Shown: positions 59,982-64,000 of the stretch, in pieces | Position numbering within the stretch: position 1 is the stretch's first letter | Layout of the letters: every line of letters begins with the position of its first letter | DNA from: UBA1924 sp963976625 | Lineage (GTDB): Bacteria; Planctomycetota; Phycisphaerae; Phycisphaerales; UBA1924 | Length of the DNA stretch: 64,000 nucleotides | Direction: 5' to 3' | NCBI GenBank assembly: GCA_963976625.1 | Contig: CAXBLA010000001.1 | Coordinates: forward strand, 124,001-188,000 | Notes under the pieces: model-generated | The model's database searches: none | Told to the model about the DNA's origin: nothing | The model's input: the letters and a program-made list of their open reading frames with translations, nothing else | Position numbers and translations under genes: made by a program

Positions 59982-61409
59982 ATGCAACAAAGTGCCCAAG
60001 CGACGAGCGACCTTCCCAACTCCATCGAACTCATCCGAGCCGCCGGCGAAATCGCATATCGCTATGCGCAGGGTGATATAGACACACCCATCAACCCCTT
60101 TCGCTCGCCCGATGAGCTTCGTTCGCTGCTTGCACTCGAGTTATCAAAGGATGGCACAGCGATCGATTCGGTCATGCAATCGCTCGAAGAGATCGCCAAC
60201 GCGACCCCACGCAGCACCAGCAGCCGGTTCTACAACCAGCTCTTCGGCGGGCGCGACCCGATCGCGACAGCCGCCGATATGCTCGCTCCGGTGATCAATA
60301 CTTCGCTGTACACCTTCAAGGCTTCGGGCCCGATGGCGATCGTGGAGCAAACCGTGATCGGGCACATGGCCCAGATCCTTGGTTTTCCGAGTGACACTCA
60401 CGAAGGCGTGTTCACGCCTGGCGGTTCGATCTCGAACCTGGTCGCCATGCTCATCGCCCGGAATCAGGCTGCCCCTGAAAGCCGAAATGACGGGGTCGGT
60501 GGTACCCGCCTGACGAGCTATATCTCAGAAGACGCCCATTACTCGGTGACCAAGAACGCCGGGATCATCGGGATCGGGCGGGCCAATGTCCGCAAGATCA
60601 TGACCGACGAGCACGGGATGGTCTGCGTCGATGCCTTGCGGAATCAGATCGAACAAGACATCAACGATGGCTGCAAGCCTTGCGTAGTTGTGGCGACCGC
60701 GGGCACCACCGTACGCGGGGCATTCGACCCGATCGAAGCGATGGGGGAGATCGCCCGCCTGCACAAGGTCTGGTTCCATGTCGATGCCAGCTACGGCGGC
60801 ACCATCGCGTTGAGTTCCAAGCACAAGCACCTGATGAAGGGTGTCGAGCAGGCCGACTCTGTCGCGTGGAACCCGCACAAGGTGATGGGGATCCCGCTCT
60901 CGGCGGCCGCATTCATTACTCGTGAATCGGGGTTCATGCGTCAGAGCCTCGATGAAACCGCCGAGTACTTGTTCCAGGCGGATGACGATCAATACAACCC
61001 CGGCACCCGATCCATCCAATGCGGGAGACGCAACGATGCCCTCAAGGTCTGGGCCGCGTGGAAGCACCACGGGGATTCGGGCTATCAGCAGCGGATCGAC
61101 CACCTGATGGGCCTGGCCGACCATGTCGCCGATCGGGTGCGCGGGCACGATCAGCTCACACTCAGCTGCGACAACGCATACATCAATGTCTGCTTCGAAG
61201 TCAACGGGAAATCCAGCCAAGCGATCTGTGACCTGCTGCGAGAACGCAACGAGCTCATCGTTGGACACGCGGTGGTCAATGGACGACGGATTATCCGTGT
61301 ACCTTTCGTCAATGGCGATCTGACGAAGGACGATGTCGATCAGATGCTCGACTTCATCCTCAACGCCGCCCAGCAGCTTCCCGCTGGGGACAACGCCGTC
61401 GTGCGTTAA
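59982..61409 (+). CDS. Group II PLP decarboxylase (glutamate / cysteine-sulfinate type)
   Basis: The product has 475 residues; I chose the ATG at 59982 rather than the TTG at 59940 because of the -10 hexamer. The PLP-lysine is Lys300 in SVAWNPHKVMG. FTPGGSISNLVAMLIAR, WFHVDASYGG and the block RSIQCGRRNDALKVW are closest to animal-type GAD65 and cysteine-sulfinate decarboxylase rather than to plant or E. coli GAD. It could make hypotaurine from cysteine sulfinate, GABA from glutamate or beta-alanine from aspartate (panC is in the window); substrate cannot be decided by eye. Confidence 0.85.
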   Translation: MQQSAQATSDLPNSIELIRAAGEIAYRYAQGDIDTPINPFRSPDELRSLLALELSKDGTAIDSVMQSLEEIANATPRSTSSRFYNQLFGGRDPIATAADMLAPVINTSLYTFKASGPMAIVEQTVIGHMAQILGFPSDTHEGVFTPGGSISNLVAMLIARNQAAPESRNDGVGGTRLTSYISEDAHYSVTKNAGIIGIGRANVRKIMTDEHGMVCVDALRNQIEQDINDGCKPCVVVATAGTTVRGAFDPIEAMGEIARLHKVWFHVDASYGGTIALSSKHKHLMKGVEQADSVAWNPHKVMGIPLSAAAFITRESGFMRQSLDETAEYLFQADDDQYNPGTRSIQCGRRNDALKVWAAWKHHGDSGYQQRIDHLMGLADHVADRVRGHDQLTLSCDNAYINVCFEVNGKSSQAICDLLRERNELIVGHAVVNGRRIIRVPFVNGDLTKDDVDQMLDFILNAAQQLPAGDNAVVR

Positions 61410-61451
61410 ATCTATATCTGCTCAGCACGCAGCAGGGTTGAAGGATGCGCT

Positions 61452-62840
61452 TTATGCTGTATTCGAAGACTTCGACCGCCCGTTGACCCGGGCCCGGAAG
61501 AGCAAGACCAGCCAGGTGTTGACCAGCATGGACAGGTAATGGAAGCTGATCAGCCCGGTCGCGCCCAAGACCCATGGATTACTCTTGAGGAACCATTGCG
61601 GGTTCTGGAGGTCGAGGTAGCGGTAATAAGCCGTCACGATCCCGCCGACGGTGAGCCACCCGATCAACCCGGCCATGCTGATATTAAACCCGAGCACCCG
61701 CCTGTGGAACTTACTCGTTGAGAGCTCGCTGGTGTCGATATCGGTCCGCTCGAGCACCTCAAACAAGATCCAGCTGATGGCCGCAAAGATGACCATGGTG
61801 TCGATCCCGATCGCCGCCCCCATCCCGTGGGCCCAGACGACGGTGGTCCCATGGATCAATGCATTGATCGGCGGGATCGAGATTATGATCGATGATGCGA
61901 GGATATAGCCCGTCCACCATTTCGTGGCGTTCATAAAGAGCTCGATGGTGCACGGCGGGTTCGGGCGTTCGCGTTTGATCATCGCCGCGATGTCCCAGAC
62001 GACACGGGCAAGCAGGATGATCTCCGTCATGCTGATCACAAAGCTGATCCGCTTGATCATCACATCCTGAGGCAGATGGTAGGTGTGGTGCCCGAAGTTG
62101 GTAAACGAGTTGAGCAGCCCAACCCCGAAGAGCGCGTACGCGAGCCGAGAATGGGCGTACGAGGTGTCTTTGCTGATCTTGCACCCGATGTAGTAGAGCG
62201 AGCCGTAGACAAAGAGGTTGAAGCTCCCGACCAGCGTGCCCCCGGCCTTCCACTGGATCCGCATGTCCATCAGCGGGTCATCAAAGATGTCCGGTTGAAG
62301 CCATGCATACTGCTCGCTGAAGGTATAGATAAAGAGCAACGCCCCGACCGCCCACATCGTCGCATGCATCGGGCGCGAGAGTAGCCCCTTGCCCAGGTGG
62401 GCGAAGAAGTTCCACACAAACAGCAACCACCCGAGCATGATCGGCACCGAGAAGATCGGATGAAACCCGAGATACTCACGGCCAGAAAACACACCCATCA
62501 CCAATGAGATCAGGATGCCAGCGCCCGCCAAGATCCAGAAATACACTTGCAGATGCAGGCGGATCCGTTCGCCAGAGGAGACCGGGCCGGCGAAGTCCTC
62601 AAAGTACCGATGGACCACGGCGACCCCACCAAGGAGGATAAACGCCACGGCGAAGACCGTGTGTATCGGGCGCAACGAGGTGAACTTCAAGCCGGAACGG
62701 TCGATTAGATCGCCCAGCCCGGGTACATAGTACAGGATAGAGATCAACCCCGCGAACATCGCGATGGCCAGCGAGATCATCGCACCACGCATGAAGGTCA
62801 GCGTGGCATATTGACGGGTCGGGTCGGGGATCGAGGTCAT
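61452..62840 (-). CDS. Divergent heme-copper oxidase superfamily subunit I (NorB-like)
   Basis: The 462-residue protein has about 12 membrane helices. NorB-like features: His60 in RPIHTVFA, the pair His251-His252 in FGHHTYH, and IHGTTVVWAHGMG (His330, His338) equivalent to the THGT...AHGH region. Compared with the cNOR pattern, the helix VI His (FeB ligand) is absent: the segment reads WKAGGTLVGSFNLFV. The second His of AHGH is Met340, so the low-spin heme b would have His/Met ligands. It follows the NorC-like gene directly (stop and ATG abut). It is either a variant NO reductase or a non-catalytic relative. A second gene for a complete enzyme is not in view. Confidence 0.7.
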   Translation of the reverse strand: MTSIPDPTRQYATLTFMRGAMISLAIAMFAGLISILYYVPGLGDLIDRSGLKFTSLRPIHTVFAVAFILLGGVAVVHRYFEDFAGPVSSGERIRLHLQVYFWILAGAGILISLVMGVFSGREYLGFHPIFSVPIMLGWLLFVWNFFAHLGKGLLSRPMHATMWAVGALLFIYTFSEQYAWLQPDIFDDPLMDMRIQWKAGGTLVGSFNLFVYGSLYYIGCKISKDTSYAHSRLAYALFGVGLLNSFTNFGHHTYHLPQDVMIKRISFVISMTEIILLARVVWDIAAMIKRERPNPPCTIELFMNATKWWTGYILASSIIISIPPINALIHGTTVVWAHGMGAAIGIDTMVIFAAISWILFEVLERTDIDTSELSTSKFHRRVLGFNISMAGLIGWLTVGGIVTAYYRYLDLQNPQWFLKSNPWVLGATGLISFHYLSMLVNTWLVLLFRARVNGRSKSSNTA

Positions 62841-63659
62841 CTAGAACTCCCACCAGGGGACCGACGACCAGAACGATTCATCCTCGCCTGTAGATTCCAT
62901 GCGTTCGAGCGTTTGGGCACGATGCTCGTTGAGGAAGACCAAGAAGGCACGCATCTCTTCGCGCTGTGCTTCGGATAGATTCGTCGGCGGCATGGTTGGG
63001 GGTCGTCCATTGATCAGTACTTCAAATATCTCGTCATTGGAAAGCCGATCGGCGGTCAGCGTCAGGTCCGGAGCACCGATCGAAGAGACCTGCCCGAGAC
63101 GATGACACGCCTTGCAGGTCCCCGTGCGGAAGAGCTCAAATCCTTGGGTGACTTGCAGATCTCCGGCTTCGGCGATCATCGATTCAAGTGCTATGTTGAA
63201 TGGCGGTTGCTGATCCGAGGAGCCCGAGACGCGGACCACGCTGGGATGTCGGGCCTGGCCGTAGCCGGTTTCGTCCATCGCGTAGAGGAAGCTCCAGAGT
63301 TCGACCACCTGTTCGTCATTCATCTCAAAAGTCGGCATCGGTCCCTCGCCCGATCGCAGGCGGGCCGCGAGCTGTTCGGGTTCGATCCGGTGGATGGCGT
63401 TGGTCAGGTCTGGGCCCAAAAAGCCGCCAAAGCCATGGAGCTGGTGGCAGCTCTGGCAGTTGTTTTGGTGCCACAAGCGACGCCCCGCGGATGCCGTGGG
63501 GTCGAGTTTGACGGGTGTTGAGTTGTCGGTATAGACCAGAAAAGTCTGAAGCACGAAACAGAGCAGGAGCAGACCGATCATGAGTCCCTTCGAGGAGGCG
63601 GAGCATCGCGAGGGCCAATAGCACGCGTCCTGGCTCTGTTGGGATTCGTCATCATCCAT
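62841..63659 (-). CDS. NorC-like membrane-anchored diheme cytochrome c
   Basis: The product has 272 residues: one N-terminal anchor (GLMIGLLLLCFVLQTFLVY) and two c-type heme sites. CQSCH lies at about residue 70 in NNCQSCHQLHGFGGFLGPDLT, the NorC-type context, and CKACH at about 183 in GTCKACHRLG, a second cytochrome c domain. Candidate Met axial ligands are GPMPTFEM and PTMPPTNL. The usual NorC has one heme, so this is a double-domain version. It donates electrons to the adjacent subunit I. The start is set at the ATG 63659; a TTG two codons earlier is open. A TACACT hexamer lies eight bases upstream. Confidence 0.85.
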   Translation of the reverse strand: MDDDESQQSQDACYWPSRCSASSKGLMIGLLLLCFVLQTFLVYTDNSTPVKLDPTASAGRRLWHQNNCQSCHQLHGFGGFLGPDLTNAIHRIEPEQLAARLRSGEGPMPTFEMNDEQVVELWSFLYAMDETGYGQARHPSVVRVSGSSDQQPPFNIALESMIAEAGDLQVTQGFELFRTGTCKACHRLGQVSSIGAPDLTLTADRLSNDEIFEVLINGRPPTMPPTNLSEAQREEMRAFLVFLNEHRAQTLERMESTGEDESFWSSVPWWEF

Positions 63660-63744
63660 GGACAAAGAGTGTAGCGATCAAAGTGTGTGATGTACACCAT
63701 CAGCAAACAAGCACGCTCATTGGTCCGCTGAGCCTCTGTAGTGG

Positions 63745-64000
63745 CTATTCATTGCCTTGATTGAGATACATTTGCACGCCCGGGTCTTTGAGGGAGCGGT
63801 CAAACTCGGCGAGCGTCTCCTCGATTCGCTTGATAATCGCAGCATAGTAGAGCTCAGTGTGGAAGAAATACTTCGCAACATCCGCATCGACCACCGAGAT
63901 CTTATCTTCGCCCATCTCCGGGGTGTGGAGGATCTTTCCGATGGAGAAGTTCGAGAGTGTGAGGGCACCCTCTTCGCCGTTGAGCTGGATGATCTTCTTG
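63745..64000 (-). CDS. Unknown gene, 3' end only (window edge)
   Basis: The stop is TAG at 63745-63747 (minus strand) and the frame runs beyond base 64000. The visible 84 residues start KKIIQLNGEEGALTLSNFSI and end VQMYLNQGNE. They contain a helical segment KYFFHTELYYAAIIKRIEE. I do not recognise it. Codon use and a clean frame suggest a real gene; its function cannot be given. Confidence 0.55.
   Translation of the reverse strand, partial: KKIIQLNGEEGALTLSNFSIGKILHTPEMGEDKISVVDADVAKYFFHTELYYAAIIKRIEETLAEFDRSLKDPGVQMYLNQGNE

Noticed and set aside
1..64000. tRNA genes, rRNA, CRISPR arrays, insertion sequences, integrases or a toxin-antitoxin pair
   Set aside because: I looked for cloverleaf-like T-loops, regular spaced repeats, transposase motifs and paired small genes and saw none that I could support.

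Overview
The window looks like a chromosomal segment of a planctomycete of the class Phycisphaerae (order Phycisphaerales or close), probably marine. The reasons are: (i) two exported proteins end in the paired D-x-D...FFDVSxFLDxF module known as the planctomycete 'GC-type' dockerin; (ii) several genes are of the hypothetical type typical of planctomycetes; (iii) the envelope is Gram-negative (KDO and heptose genes, a two-partner secretion pair, MsrBA, a NorC-like exported cytochrome); (iv) base composition is GC-rich, with many GATC/GATCG steps. This is inference from gene content; no rRNA is present. I see no mobile element, CRISPR array, tRNA or phage gene, and no gene-free stretch above 300 bases.

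Layout. 1-5.6 kb: end of a TpsB-like outer-membrane transporter, its TpsA-like exoprotein, comB, gpmA and an M24 peptidase. 5.6-16.7 kb: xthA, a small hypothetical gene, pntAB divergent from korAB, then cystathionine beta-synthase and a cystathionine gamma-lyase/synthase, and an exported MsrB-MsrA fusion. 16.9-28.3 kb: metallophosphoesterase, an HExxH protein, fmt-def, a TPR protein with kdsB, pyrG, panC, gcvT, phoU. 28.4-43 kb: eno, two adjacent membrane proteases (site-2-like M50 and rhomboid), tgt-yajC-secDF, a LysM protein, hldD, UDP-glucuronate decarboxylase, a degenerate QueC-like protein, proS. 43-54.6 kb: a large secreted subtilase with dockerin, purD, a DUF4340 protein, a class I glutamine-amidotransferase-like hydrolase, metF, an orphan LuxR-type regulator, a beta-propeller/dockerin protein, and a THUMP-like methyltransferase. 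54.7-64 kb: ahcY with a SahR-like regulator, a TPR lipoprotein, two hypotheticals with a secreted nuclease, a PLP decarboxylase of the glutamate/cysteine-sulfinate type, a divergent NorBC-like pair, and the 3' end of an unknown gene.

How it fits together. Sulfur and one-carbon metabolism recurs (cbs and its partner, ahcY-sahR, metF, gcvT, comB, msrBA, the decarboxylase), as does envelope biogenesis (kdsB, hldD, UXS, LysM, yajC-secDF, TPS pair). Redox balance is represented by pntAB, korAB and the NOR-like pair.

The most general structural signal is in expression. At least a dozen genes have a TAnnnT-type -10 hexamer ending exactly 5 or 6 bases before the ATG and no Shine-Dalgarno, which predicts leaderless mRNAs. 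Other genes have clear AGGAG/GGAG sites. The best candidates for something not yet described are the NOR-like subunit I that lacks expected metal ligands, the shared C-terminal tail of the neighbouring M50 and rhomboid proteases, the QueC-like protein without catalytic loop or zinc site, and a perfectly symmetric nested operator in front of the SahR-like gene.
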